NCBI GenBank assembly: GCA_902800925.1
Contig: CADCGD010000019.1
Span: 1-57,580, forward strand
Direction: 5' to 3'
DNA: 57,580 bases
Origin: an uncultured Bacteroidales bacterium
GTDB taxonomy: Bacteria; Bacteroidota; Bacteroidia; Bacteroidales; Bacteroidaceae
The stretch's first letter is position 1. The number at the start of each line of letters is the position of its first letter. The notes under the pieces were generated by a model. It worked only from the letters and a program-made list of their open reading frames with translations, had not been told where the DNA came from and did no database searches. Below, piece after piece: positions 15,982 to 25,374 of the stretch. Both the position numbers and the translations under genes were made by a program.

Positions 15982-16281
15982 ATGACTGCTAACGAGAAAA
16001 ACTTGGCAACGTTCGAGACTCGTCTCCGCCAGCTCCTGCTCCGTTTTCAGGAGTTGAAGAAGGAGAATGGAGAGGTGTATGCCATGCTCGAAGCCAATAA
16101 GAAGACGGTCAAGGAGTTGCAGGAAAGGATTAATCAGCAGCAGGCAGACTATGACTCACTTAAGATGGCTAAGATGATTGAAATTACCGATGGTAACCTG
16201 GATGGTGCCAAGGAACGATTGTCGAAGCTTATCCGTGAAGTCAATAAGTGCATTGCAATCCTCAGCGATGAAAATCAGTAA
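15982..16281 (+). CDS. Small coiled-coil protein, ZapB-like, upstream of zapA
   Basis: 99 aa, almost entirely heptad-patterned coiled coil (FETRLRQLLLRFQELKKENG ... VKELQERINQQQADYDSLKM). Size and position directly before zapA suggest a FtsZ-ring-associated coiled-coil protein comparable to ZapB, but this is by analogy only. 17 nt separate it from zapA and they share one promoter. No signal peptide. Confidence 0.75.
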   Translation: MTANEKNLATFETRLRQLLLRFQELKKENGEVYAMLEANKKTVKELQERINQQQADYDSLKMAKMIEITDGNLDGAKERLSKLIREVNKCIAILSDENQ

Positions 16282-16298
16282 CTAAGGAGAGACAAGCC

Positions 16299-16601
16299 AT
16301 GGCAGAACAGAATCAGGACAGATTACATATCAGATTGCACGTCTACGACGAAGAGATAGAAGTCGTCATCAAACGCGATGACGAGGAGTACTATCGTTCC
16401 GCCGCTAAGCTCATCACTGAGCGCTACAATGCCTATGCACAGGCATATAAGGGGCGCAAGAGTGATCATATCATAGCGCTGATGACGCTCATCGACATAG
16501 CGTTGATGCATCAGAAAGAGCGTGCAAATAATGATACGTCGCCCTATGATAATGTTCTTGCACGATTGACCGCTGAGATTGAAGAAGCACTGAAAGAATA
16601 A
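16299..16601 (+). CDS. zapA: Cell division protein ZapA
   Basis: 100 aa, typical ZapA size. The N-terminal beta region (RLHIRLHVYDEEIEVVIKRD) and YRSAAKLITERYNAYAQAY match the ZapA globular domain. The C-terminus is a coiled coil (IALMTLIDIALMHQKERA ... LTAEIEEALKE). ZapA bundles FtsZ filaments at midcell. It precedes rny, an arrangement familiar in Bacteroidota. Confidence 0.9.
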   Translation: MAEQNQDRLHIRLHVYDEEIEVVIKRDDEEYYRSAAKLITERYNAYAQAYKGRKSDHIIALMTLIDIALMHQKERANNDTSPYDNVLARLTAEIEEALKE

Positions 16602-16652
16602 GGTGCTGGGCGAGGGTCCAAGAACATTAACACTACATATATATAAACATTT

Positions 16653-18194
16653 ATGAACATTATTGTTGCGATTATTGCCATTGCCGCTGCTCTCATACTG
16701 GGTGGCGCCGCTGGCTTCATGATTTTCCGCTTTGTTATCAAGGGAAAATATAATGAGATGGTCGATGCTGCCAAGAAAGAGGCAGAAGTCATCAAGGAGA
16801 AGAAACTGCTGGAGGTGAAGGAGAAATTCCTGAACAAGAAGTCTGAACTGGAGAAGGAGGTGCAACAGCGCAACCAGCACATTCAGCAGAGCGAGAACAA
16901 ACTGAAACAGCGCGAGATTTCCCTCAACCAGCGCCAAGAGGAACTGGGACGTCGTAAGAATGAGCTGGACAACCAGCAGACGCGCATCGACAACGAGAAG
17001 AAGTTGCTGACCCTCAAGCAGGAAGAACTGGAGAAGATGCAGTTGCAGGAGCGTGCTAAGCTGGAGGAACTCTCTGGCCTATCCGCCGAAGAGGCTAAGG
17101 CTCGTCTGGTAGAGTCGCTGAAGGATGAGGCTAAGACCGATGCTCAGGCTTACATCAACGAAATCATGGACGAGGCTAAGCTGAACGCCAATGCCCAGGC
17201 CAAGAAGATTGTCATCCAGACCATTCAGCGTGTAGCTACGGAGACCGCTGTAGAGAACTCTGTCAGCGTATTCCATATCGACAACGACGACGTCAAGGGT
17301 CGAGTCATTGGTCGTGAGGGTCGTAACATCCGTGCTCTGGAAGCTGCCTGCGGCGTGGAAATCGTCGTCGACGACACCCCCGAGGCCATCGTCATCTCCG
17401 CCTTCGATCCTGTACGCCGTGAGACCTGTCGTCTGGCCCTGCACCAGTTGGTAGCTGACGGACGTATCCACCCCGCACGCATCGAGGAGGTTGTTGCCAA
17501 GGTCAAGAAGCAGCTGGAGAACGAGATTATCGAGACGGGTAAGCGTACGGCTATCGACCTGGGTATCCATGGTCTGCACCCTGAGCTGATTCGTATCGTG
17601 GGTAAGATGAAGTATCGCTCTTCCTACGGTCAGAACCTGTTGCAGCACGCCCGTGAGACCGCTAACCTCTGTGCTGTCATGGCTGCTGAGCTGGGTCTGA
17701 ACCCCAAGAAAGCTAAGCGTGCCGGACTGTTGCATGATATAGGTAAGGTGCCCGATGAGGATACTGATGATCCACACGCTATCTACGGTGCCAAGATTGC
17801 CGAGAAATATAAGGAGAAGCCCGATATCTGCAATGCCATTGGTGCTCACCACGACGAGATGGAGATGCAGACACTGCTGGCTCCTATCGTACAGATCTGT
17901 GACGCTATCTCTGGTGCCCGTCCTGGTGCTCGCCGCGAGATTGTTGAGGCTTACATCAAGCGTCTGAACGACCTTGAGGCCATCGCTATGTCTTATCCTG
18001 GCGTTACCAAGACCTATGCCATCCAGGCTGGTCGTGAGTTGCGCGTCATCGTTGGTGCCGACAAGATGGACGATGCCGAGACTGAGGCACTCAGCGGACA
18101 GATTGCATCGAAGATTCAGAACGAGATGACCTATCCTGGTCAAGTGAAGATTACCGTTATCCGCGAGACAAGAAGCGTCGCTTACGCGAAGTAA
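16653..18194 (+). CDS. rny: Ribonuclease Y
   Basis: Membrane-anchored endoribonuclease that starts mRNA decay. 513 aa, normal length. Order: N-terminal TM helix (about 3-27), long coiled coil (30-190), KH domain (about 205-270) with [17 protein letters not shown] domain (about 330-425) with GLLHDIGK and AIGAHHDE, and a C-terminal domain ending in [12 protein letters not shown]. All catalytic HD residues are present. Probably co-transcribed with zapA. The gene is followed by an unusual 8-mer array and a strong terminator. Confidence 0.97.
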   Translation: MNIIVAIIAIAAALILGGAAGFMIFRFVIKGKYNEMVDAAKKEAEVIKEKKLLEVKEKFLNKKSELEKEVQQRNQHIQQSENKLKQREISLNQRQEELGRRKNELDNQQTRIDNEKKLLTLKQEELEKMQLQERAKLEELSGLSAEEAKARLVESLKDEAKTDAQAYINEIMDEAKLNANAQAKKIVIQTIQRVATETAVENSVSVFHIDNDDVKGRVIGREGRNIRALEAACGVEIVVDDTPEAIVISAFDPVRRETCRLALHQLVADGRIHPARIEEVVAKVKKQLENEIIETGKRTAIDLGIHGLHPELIRIVGKMKYRSSYGQNLLQHARETANLCAVMAAELGLNPKKAKRAGLLHDIGKVPDEDTDDPHAIYGAKIAEKYKEKPDICNAIGAHHDEMEMQTLLAPIVQICDAISGARPGARREIVEAYIKRLNDLEAIAMSYPGVTKTYAIQAGRELRVIVGADKMDDAETEALSGQIASKIQNEMTYPGQVKITVIRETRSVAYAK

Positions 18195-18200
18195 TATTTT

Positions 18201-18296
18201 CGAAATTTCGAAGCTTCGATATTTCGAAGTATCGAAGCTTCGATATTTCGATGTTTCGATACTTCGATGATTCGATACTTCGATGTTTCGAAATTT
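18201..18296. repeat. Array of twelve 8-mers (cgatgttt-like) after rny
   Basis: Twelve contiguous 8-nt units, each cga plus five bases (cgaaattt, cgaagctt, cgatattt, cgaagtat, cgatgttt, cgatactt ...). TTCGAA/TCGA palindromes are frequent, so the transcript could fold in many registers. The same 8-mers recur at 36160-36194 upstream of mmdA. Confidence 0.9.
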
Positions 18297-18316
18297 CGAG
18301 ATAACGAGAAAACGAA

Positions 18317-18347
18317 AAAGAGACTCCGTTGAGAGTCTCTTTTCTTT
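18317..18347 (+). terminator. Rho-independent terminator of rny
   Basis: The stem aaagagactc (18317-18326) pairs with gagtctcttt (18333-18342) across a 6-nt loop cgttga. It is followed by ttctttt. Clear intrinsic terminator closing the zapA-rny unit. Confidence 0.88.
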
Positions 18348-18425
18348 TGGTAGGGACACCCGGGCTCGAACCGGGGACCTCTGCAATGTGACTGCAGCGC
18401 TCTAAACCAACTGGGCTATGCCCCT
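18348..18425 (-). tRNA. tRNA-Val (anticodon CAC)
   Basis: On the minus strand the acceptor AGGGGCA pairs with TGTCCCT. The D arm is GCCC...GAGC with one mismatch. The anticodon stem CTGCA/TGCAG carries loop GTCACAT, with U33 followed by CAC. The T arm is CCCGG-TTCGAGC-CCGGG, the discriminator is A, and CCA is encoded (18348-18350). Reading the opposite strand would give GTG (His) but would break the T-arm consensus. Loop positions 32/38 are G/T, which is uncommon. Confidence 0.88.
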
Positions 18426-18444
18426 ATCTTCTTGTTAGCGGATG

Positions 18445-18452
18445 CAAAGGTA
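18445..18452 (-). promoter_or_regulatory. -7 box of tRNA-Val
   Basis: CAAAGGTA on the plus strand, TACCTTTG on the minus strand, 19 nt upstream of the mature tRNA 5' end. A CTTG about 18 nt further upstream is a weak -33. Confidence 0.6.
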
Positions 18453-18501
18453 GTAAATATCTTTCATATACAAGCAATTTTTACTTGTTTTTTTACTCTT
18501 T

Positions 18502-19389
18502 TTATACCTTGCCCTCGTATTTGCTGATGGTTTGCAATGTTTTTGTCTTTCCTATGGCAATCAACCTCTCTGATTTATCGTAGTCAAAACCGTCATACTG
18601 ACTCATCTGGATGTCCACGAGCATGTCGGGCTTCATCAACTTCGCCATGAGGATGGAGTTCTGACGAATCATCAGCGAACTGGTACGCGAAAGGACAGTG
18701 TAGTAGTTGAAATCGATGTTGTCGGGAATCAGCTTGTCGAGCACCTGGGCTGCCAGCGACTTACTGTGCTTCCGACGCTCCGATGCCTTATGCTGTACCT
18801 CCCATTGTGTCTTGTAGTCCTGTCCACTGACGTCGACACCCACTAGGATGTCGCCTGCCTTACGTTTTACGCGGTTTAGCGGAATGGGGTTCACCACACC
18901 TCCGTCAATCAGTATCATGCCGTCCTTCTGTACGGGCTCGTAGAACGAGGGTAGGGAGATGCTGGCACGGATGGCCTCAAACAGACTGCCCTTGCTGAAC
19001 ACTACCTCGCGACCGCTTTTCCAGTCAGTGGCTACGCAACAGTAGGGGATGGGCAGGTCTTCTATCGCCATGTCGGGTACGAATTCCATGATGGCCTCGA
19101 TGATTCGGGTACCTTTCACAATGTGGTTTAGGCTAAAAGAGAAGTCCGTCAGTTCCAGCATCTTCTTGCGGTCGATAGTCTTCATCCACTCGCGAAACTC
19201 CTTCAATTTGCCGGCTGCATAGACGCCGCCAATCAGTGCGCCCATCGAACAGCCTGCCACAGAGGTAATGCGATACCCCTGCTCCTCCAGCTCCTCGATG
19301 GCTCCGATGTGGGCCAGACCTCTGGCACCGCCACTCGACAGTGCCAATGCAATGTCCCGTTTGCTCTGTTCGTCAGTCATTACTTTCAA
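18502..19389 (-). CDS. Patatin-like phospholipase family protein (RssA/YchK type)
   Basis: 295 aa, cytoplasmic (no signal). The patatin fold shows ALSSGGARGLAHIG (oxyanion hole, about residues 16-29), GCSMG (nucleophile Ser, GxSxG, about 45-49) and LIDGGVVNPIP (catalytic DGG). A Ser-Asp dyad hydrolase on acyl lipids is the family role; the substrate is unknown. The basic C-terminal region (RRKHSKSLAAQVLDKL) may touch membranes. The start could also be ATG 19380 (MTDEQSKRD), four codons later. A -7 box (CAAAGATA on plus, 19398-19405) lies just upstream. Confidence 0.9.
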   Translation of the reverse strand: MKVMTDEQSKRDIALALSSGGARGLAHIGAIEELEEQGYRITSVAGCSMGALIGGVYAAGKLKEFREWMKTIDRKKMLELTDFSFSLNHIVKGTRIIEAIMEFVPDMAIEDLPIPYCCVATDWKSGREVVFSKGSLFEAIRASISLPSFYEPVQKDGMILIDGGVVNPIPLNRVKRKAGDILVGVDVSGQDYKTQWEVQHKASERRKHSKSLAAQVLDKLIPDNIDFNYYTVLSRTSSLMIRQNSILMAKLMKPDMLVDIQMSQYDGFDYDKSERLIAIGKTKTLQTISKYEGKV

Positions 19390-19397
19390 TTTGCTTG

Positions 19398-19405
19398 CAA
19401 AGATA
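19398..19405 (-). promoter_or_regulatory. -7 box of the patatin gene
   Basis: TATCTTTG on the minus strand, about 8-9 nt from the first ATG. This implies a very short leader if ATG 19389 is used, or favours the ATG at 19380. No good -33 seen. Confidence 0.5.
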
Positions 19406-19553
19406 CGAAAAAAACATCATTCAGCAGGCATTATCGCTCTTTTTTTTGTGTTTGTCCAAAGCGTAAAAGAAAGCGTGACATGCGTCATGCGTGTTGTTAT
19501 GTTAATAATATATTAAATAGGTGTAAATATTACTATAATTCGTTCTTTTTTCG

Positions 19554-19561
19554 TAATTTTG
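19554..19561 (+). promoter_or_regulatory. -7 box of the surface-protein cluster
   Basis: TAATTTTG preceded by a T-run and followed by cagcg. Transcription should start near 19568, which excludes the in-frame ATG at 19559. The rest of 19406-19603 holds only AT-rich sequence and a short direct repeat (catgcgtcatgcgt, about 19480-19493). Confidence 0.6.
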
Positions 19562-19603
19562 CAGCGATTTATCGATTATTTAGTCATTAAAAAACTCAAC
19601 TAT

Positions 19604-22600
19604 ATGCTTATGGAAAGAGAACTAACCATTAACAAATTTGTGTGCGGACGCTGGTTTTTGAGCCTCATCGCCCTGTTGCTGATGTCTGTAGAGATGCAGG
19701 CAGAAGACTACAACCTATGGGTGGCAGGTACGCAAGTGACCAGTGATAATTCCTCCGATGTGCTTGGTGATGGCAAGGTAAGTTGGAATAACAGTTCCAA
19801 CACGCTGACCCTGAATGGGGCAACGGTTAATGGAACGATTGTCAGCGACAATGACTTGATTGTTCATCTCATTGGGCGCAATGTAATTCATAACAGCGAT
19901 GCTGCATTCCAGATTGGTGGAAACAATGATTTGTCGTTTACGGCAGTTCGTGGTGCTACTCTTTTTACCGATGCTACCAGCGACGAAGACTTTGCCTATA
20001 GTGTTGGCAATCAGAGTGGTATTGAACTTGACTATTATGACCTACCTAATGGTGATGACTATAGTTATAAGTTGTCATACGACGCAGAACTGAAAAGGTG
20101 TTTGGGCGAGTATTACGGTATCGACATCTATGCCTTTACGAACGGTGCTTCGTCGTTAGGCCCCCAGAATATTACTGCTGCCAATTGTGACAAGTTAGCT
20201 GGTTATTACGACGAAACAACAGAGACGTGGGACAATTCCGTTGTGACGCTGACTTATGACAAGTCGACGAATACGCTGACGATGAATAACATGAATCTGG
20301 AGTCGGCAATGGATAATTATCTGTTTAGAATATTGGAGGAGCAGGCAAAGAATTTGACCATCTATATGCTGGGTGATAATAAACTGAGACAATTCCCTGG
20401 TGAATATGGTAGTGGCTTTGTGACCAATGACTGCTATGATGGCAAAATTATAATTACTACAAACCCTGAGGCACCAGGCTCTTTAACATCAGTTGATTTG
20501 TATACAGATGATGAATATACCAGTTTTGTCAATGGAACACATGAATATAGAAATGGTCTTGAGTATTCTTATGCTGGCGATGGAATTCGCTATATCCGGA
20601 AGGCTTCTGAGTCGTTAGGCCTGAAGGTTGCAGGAACGGTGGTTACTGCAGACAATGCCGCCAATGTGTTGGGTGACGACCTGTCGGAAGAGGGTAGTGA
20701 AGCGAGTGTGAGCTTCGATGCTAAGACGAACACGCTGACACTGAACAATGCGACGATTAACATGTCTAATATTTCGGGTCACTACGCTGTGGAGAGTAGC
20801 ATCGATAATCTGAAAGTGAAGTTGTTGGGGTATAATACCATTACTATTGCTGACGGTAGTAACAATCCCAACGTCTTTGCCTATACAGGTCAGGGAGAGA
20901 CGGCCCAGTTGACATTTGAAACCGAGGCCAATGAATGGGGCTCTATGGGCTCACTAAACGTTGAAGGCATCAATGACGTAGAAACACTTGCCCGCGTCTA
21001 TACGATTACCAACCAGTTGCAGAATTCCGAGGATGAGTTGGAGACAACTGGATGGTTTTACGAAGAAGAAAGTGGCTATTACAATGTCGTCAGGCTTAAA
21101 TACGTCGAGTATTACGACTTGTGGATAGGCGGAGCACATATCAGTTCGGACAATCTGATGCCTGTTTCTGGTGGTACTGCCTATATCCCTGCTACCCACA
21201 CGCTCCACTTGGATGGTTATGGTTACGATGATGCCATAAGAAGTGAAATGCCAGAGTTGATTGTTGAGGTGACAGGCACTTATAATTCCGTGTCTAATTT
21301 TTCTTACACTGGTACTGGCAACGGTCGCATCGTCTTCTGTGCCGCTGAAGATAGTTGGAGCGCCAATACTGTTAATCTGAACAACTACGACGGTGGCGGT
21401 GTTATCGTGGGCTTTGACGAAGTCGTCATCGAAGAGCCGTTGAGAGTGACGACACCTGCTACGGTCCCCACTACTTGGACTGCAGATATCCATAGTGCTG
21501 TTATCAGCGACGATATGTTTATCCAGGTCGGTGGTATAGCCGTCACAATGACCAACAAGGACGATGTGCTGGGCGACGGCAAGGTAAGCTACGACGCAGA
21601 GACTAGCACTCTGACGCTGAATGGTGCGACGATAGGTAACGATGGCTCTGATGATGAGCCGATGGAGGCTTGTGGCATTGACTATACAGGTACGGCCGAC
21701 CTGACCATCTGTCTGAAAGGAACGAATACGATTTACGGCATGGGAGGCTGTGAGGCAATTCGTTATAACGGCTATGGTGATGCGGCTCCTAAACTGATAT
21801 TCACAAAGGGCGACAACCAGACCTGTTCGCTGCAGTTGAATACTAATACTGATTATGAAAGAACGGCCATCTCTGGAGGCTTCAGCGAGATAGAGGGTGT
21901 CTGGGGTGTTGGCACTACAGACAATGGTTTGGCAATCATTGCTGACAATGAGGTGAAGTATGATTCTGAAGAAGGACTGACGATAAAGCAGGTGGTCAAT
22001 TATATCGCCAACTATGTACCTCTCTCGTCAACTCAGATTGCTTCGTACTATGGTCTGACCATTAGCGGTGTTCCTGTATATGAGGGTAACAAAGGCAATA
22101 TCACGGGTGAAGGTATTTACGGTGACGGTACAGCCTCTTTTGAACCGAGAACAAATACGCTGACGCTGAATAATGTGAATCTTAATCCTGACTATGCACA
22201 GAACGATGGAGACCTGCGTGTCAGCATCGTTACTTCACTGGCTCAACTGAACATCAACCTGATTGGGGAGAGTCAGACTTACGCCATCAAGACTACTAAT
22301 GAGAATAGTACGCTGACCTTTAAGTCGGCAGAAGAGAATCGTGGCGCTGCCCGACTGAACTTCTGGTATAATGCCGATCCATACTTCATTGGCTTTGGGG
22401 AGGACAAGGTGACATACAATGATGGACTCTGCATGCGTGAGGACTCGTATAACAGCTCGTTCCCGATGATTGTGGCACTCAACGTTCCCAAGGTTATTAC
22501 CAATGAGAAGGAGCGCGGATTGTATTTCCCTGATCATGTGTTCACATTCGCATTGGAGGAAGAGATCGAAGGCTTTGACATCTATTATGCCAACATGCTT

Positions 22601-23614
22601 GGTGGCGACCCCGTGAAGACTACCGACGGCACATTCTCCCTTGGCACGGGCAGATATGTGCTAAATGTTTATCCCATATATCCAGGCATGGATACTGATC
22701 CTGGCAGAAATTGGCAGTATAGCAGCGAGATATATGCCAAGGTGATTGAGAAGCCGACTTTCTCTGTGGACGCTAGTTCTGTTTACAATGACGATATTAC
22801 GGTGTTCCTGCAGAATATTCCTGAACAGGGCACGACCTCTGTTTGGGACGACAACTTACAAGAAAATATAGAGATGCCACAGGTGTGGTACTACATAGAT
22901 GACAACAAGACGGATTCTGTGCGCTATGATGCAACAAAGGGTATTCCTGTCACGGAGTCGTGCAAGGTGTCGGCGTACATCCTTGATGAGGACTCTGGAA
23001 AGGTAGTGAAGAGCGCTCCTGTTGAGGCAGAATACACCATTATTGCCAAAACACAGCTGAACATCTCTTATGCACAGAACAGCCGTGAGTGGGCTTCATA
23101 CTGTGCTTCAGAGAACAGCCTGGAGACACCCGATGGTCTGCAGGCCTATGTGGTGAAGCAGGCTACGAAGATGGGTGTGGAGGTCGAGAAGATAGACTAT
23201 ATACCACAGGGCGTAGCAGTATTGCTGAAGCGTACTGCGGAAGTGGCAGAGCCCATCGTGGCTAAGGCCTATATAGGTAATGAGCCGGAAACCCCTGCCA
23301 ATAAGCTGGTAGGTACAACGACATCAACCTCTGTCAAGACACTGACAGGTTCTGTCTATGTGCTCTATAACGACGGCTTCACACGTGCTACAAGCGGGTC
23401 GATAGGTGCCAACCGCGGATATCTGCTGTTTGATGAGACTGTAGCTGCTGGTGCACGCTTAAGCATCTTCGAGGACGAAACGACGGCAGTTGAAAACGTT
23501 AACCGTGAAACATTAACCAATAACCAATATTACAACCTCAATGGCCAACGTGTAGTAGCTCCGAAGAAGAACGGGTTGTACATTGTGAACGGTCAAAAGA
23601 AAATCGTGAAATAA
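19604..23614 (+). CDS. Large repetitive secreted/surface protein (first of three)
   Basis: 1336 aa from ATG 19604 (19610 is an alternative). An N-terminal signal (FLSLIALLLMSVEMQAED) is followed by about six degenerate modules of the form 'GxxVTxxNxxDVLGDGxVSYD..TNTLTLNxAxI', near residues 40, 185, 345, 510, 645 and 820. Each module is a beta-rich unit of 100-170 aa. From about residue 1145 comes a C-terminal block shared with the next gene (WASYCAxE...GLQAYVV...IPQGVAVLL...VYVLYNDGF). The end is YYNLNGQRVVAPKKNGLYIV plus a basic tail, resembling type IX secretion sorting ends. Function unknown; adhesin-like by architecture. Confidence 0.85.
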   Translation: MLMERELTINKFVCGRWFLSLIALLLMSVEMQAEDYNLWVAGTQVTSDNSSDVLGDGKVSWNNSSNTLTLNGATVNGTIVSDNDLIVHLIGRNVIHNSDAAFQIGGNNDLSFTAVRGATLFTDATSDEDFAYSVGNQSGIELDYYDLPNGDDYSYKLSYDAELKRCLGEYYGIDIYAFTNGASSLGPQNITAANCDKLAGYYDETTETWDNSVVTLTYDKSTNTLTMNNMNLESAMDNYLFRILEEQAKNLTIYMLGDNKLRQFPGEYGSGFVTNDCYDGKIIITTNPEAPGSLTSVDLYTDDEYTSFVNGTHEYRNGLEYSYAGDGIRYIRKASESLGLKVAGTVVTADNAANVLGDDLSEEGSEASVSFDAKTNTLTLNNATINMSNISGHYAVESSIDNLKVKLLGYNTITIADGSNNPNVFAYTGQGETAQLTFETEANEWGSMGSLNVEGINDVETLARVYTITNQLQNSEDELETTGWFYEEESGYYNVVRLKYVEYYDLWIGGAHISSDNLMPVSGGTAYIPATHTLHLDGYGYDDAIRSEMPELIVEVTGTYNSVSNFSYTGTGNGRIVFCAAEDSWSANTVNLNNYDGGGVIVGFDEVVIEEPLRVTTPATVPTTWTADIHSAVISDDMFIQVGGIAVTMTNKDDVLGDGKVSYDAETSTLTLNGATIGNDGSDDEPMEACGIDYTGTADLTICLKGTNTIYGMGGCEAIRYNGYGDAAPKLIFTKGDNQTCSLQLNTNTDYERTAISGGFSEIEGVWGVGTTDNGLAIIADNEVKYDSEEGLTIKQVVNYIANYVPLSSTQIASYYGLTISGVPVYEGNKGNITGEGIYGDGTASFEPRTNTLTLNNVNLNPDYAQNDGDLRVSIVTSLAQLNINLIGESQTYAIKTTNENSTLTFKSAEENRGAARLNFWYNADPYFIGFGEDKVTYNDGLCMREDSYNSSFPMIVALNVPKVITNEKERGLYFPDHVFTFALEEEIEGFDIYYANMLGGDPVKTTDGTFSLGTGRYVLNVYPIYPGMDTDPGRNWQYSSEIYAKVIEKPTFSVDASSVYNDDITVFLQNIPEQGTTSVWDDNLQENIEMPQVWYYIDDNKTDSVRYDATKGIPVTESCKVSAYILDEDSGKVVKSAPVEAEYTIIAKTQLNISYAQNSREWASYCASENSLETPDGLQAYVVKQATKMGVEVEKIDYIPQGVAVLLKRTAEVAEPIVAKAYIGNEPETPANKLVGTTTSTSVKTLTGSVYVLYNDGFTRATSGSIGANRGYLLFDETVAAGARLSIFEDETTAVENVNRETLTNNQYYNLNGQRVVAPKKNGLYIVNGQKKIVK

Positions 23615-23651
23615 TAACCCAATTAGTCAACAATAATTAAAAGATAAACAT

Positions 23652-25343
23652 ATGAAACTGACAAAGAAAATCGTTGCATTAGTGGCTGTCCTGATGACGA
23701 CAGCAAGTGTTTGGGCCGGTGAGGTCACAGTGAAAACCCTGCTGAATGGTGTGGAAAGCAGTACTGTAGGCACCGTGACGCCAAGGGTAAGTGAAACGAA
23801 TGGAGTGTGCACACTGACGGTAACTCCCGCGAGTGGTTACTACATCGATGTCATCACGGCAGAGAAGACTATTGAGGGCGGTATGGCACAGGCTCCTCGT
23901 CGTCGTACTACTCCCGGCATGGACAATTATCTGCAAGTGACAGCTCCTCAATCTCCATACGATCCCAGTGATGTGACAACTTGGACGTTTACAATGCCTG
24001 CTTCGGACTACAACGTGGAGGTGATTGCCAACTTCAAAGCCCGTACCTCTATTGCCGGTGCTACGCTGAACCTGACGTTGCCTCAGGGAGGCTTTGTCTT
24101 TGATGGCGAAGCTAAAGAACCTGCCGTGACTGTCACACTGGGTGGCAGTACGCTGGCAAGCAGCAACTATACGGTTGATTACAGCAATAACATCGATGCT
24201 GGTACGGCTACTGTCACTGTGACGGGTAAGAATACCTACACCGGTACTGCTACGAAAAACTTCACCATCAGCAAGGCTGAGCTGAGCAATGCCACTGTAT
24301 CGCTTGCAGGTTGGACCTATGGTGATGCTGCTAACACTCCTGTGTTGAGAGGTAATCTGGGTGATGGTACTGTCAACTACTTCTATGCCAACGCAGAAGC
24401 TCCTTCTTTGGAATACACTACTGACGTTCCTGCGAACGCAGGCAACTATTCTATTAAGGCTGTGATTGCTGAAACTGACAACTACCTGGGAAAAGAGGTG
24501 ACGAACACCTTCACTATCGATCCTAAGGCACTTACGGAAGATATGATGTGGCAGGAAGGCGAAGAGTTTGTCTATACTGGTGAGCCTCAGACCTTGGCTG
24601 ATGGAATGTTTGGTCTGACTGATGGCGAGGATGAATTGGAATATGGTGTTGACTTCACTATTGAGTATGCCAACAACACTAACGTTGGTACTGCTACCGC
24701 TACTATTACTGGTCTGGGCAACTATCAGGGCACACTGACAACAACCTTCGAGATTGTTCGTGAGATTATTCTCAGTTTCTCTGAGAAAAACAGCTGGGCA
24801 ACATATTGCGCTACTGAAGACTTGATTGTTCCTGATGGCCTCAGTGCCTATGTAGTGACCAGTATTAATGGGTCAACCGTTCAGGTTGAGGAGCTTGGTT
24901 TTATTCCTGAAGGACAGGGCGTGCTGCTGAACTGCGAGGAACCTGCTTATGCTTCTGATGGTTTCTTTGCTGCTGCATACAATGGAGCACATAGCGAGCT
25001 GCCCAACAACTATTTGGAAGGTATTACTACTGCTACGTCTGTCAAGACGCTGGCTGCTGAGGGCAAGAGTATTTATGTGTTGTACAACGATGAGTTCGTG
25101 AAGACTAACAGCGGTACAATTCCTGCTAACCGTAGCTATCTGCCTGTAGGCATGGATGTGAATGCTAATGCCCGTCTGTCTATTAGCTTCGCTGACGACG
25201 ACGAGATAACTGCTATTGAACGTATTGCCAACAGCCAGCAGCTGAAAGCTAATGGTCAATATTACGACCTGCAGGGCCGTAAGGTTGCTCAGCCTGCTAA
25301 GGGCCTCTATATCGTAAACGGTCGCAAGGTCGTTGTTAAGTAA
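23652..25343 (+). CDS. Secreted surface protein with MBG-like domains (second of three)
   Basis: 563 aa. Signal peptide (VALVAVLMTTASVWAGE). An N-terminal module (about 20-130) includes TLTVTPASGYYIDVI...GGMAQAPRR, which reappears in the next protein. Three MBG/Ig-like repeats (about 135-375) contain the NYTVDYSNNIDAGTATVTVT and YEIEYANNTNVGTATATITG type of strand. The C-terminal block (WATYCATEDLIVPDGLSAYV ... IYVLYNDEFVK) is shared with the first protein, ending YYDLQGRKVAQPAKGLYIVN. The 37-nt gap from the first gene suggests one transcript. Role unknown. Confidence 0.85.
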   Translation: MKLTKKIVALVAVLMTTASVWAGEVTVKTLLNGVESSTVGTVTPRVSETNGVCTLTVTPASGYYIDVITAEKTIEGGMAQAPRRRTTPGMDNYLQVTAPQSPYDPSDVTTWTFTMPASDYNVEVIANFKARTSIAGATLNLTLPQGGFVFDGEAKEPAVTVTLGGSTLASSNYTVDYSNNIDAGTATVTVTGKNTYTGTATKNFTISKAELSNATVSLAGWTYGDAANTPVLRGNLGDGTVNYFYANAEAPSLEYTTDVPANAGNYSIKAVIAETDNYLGKEVTNTFTIDPKALTEDMMWQEGEEFVYTGEPQTLADGMFGLTDGEDELEYGVDFTIEYANNTNVGTATATITGLGNYQGTLTTTFEIVREIILSFSEKNSWATYCATEDLIVPDGLSAYVVTSINGSTVQVEELGFIPEGQGVLLNCEEPAYASDGFFAAAYNGAHSELPNNYLEGITTATSVKTLAAEGKSIYVLYNDEFVKTNSGTIPANRSYLPVGMDVNANARLSISFADDDEITAIERIANSQQLKANGQYYDLQGRKVAQPAKGLYIVNGRKVVVK

Positions 25344-25374
25344 TGGAAAGGATGAGATTCTAATATGAGTTGTT

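Noticed and set aside
17079-18386. 435-codon minus-strand open frame across rny, the 8-mer array, terminator and part of the tRNA
   Set aside because: It is antisense to the clear RNase Y frame and crosses a terminator and tRNA; the repeat array lacks stops by composition.
18348-18425. Plus-strand reading of the tRNA with GTG (His) anticodon
   Set aside because: The T-loop TTCGA and encoded CCA are only correct on the minus strand, giving CAC (Val).
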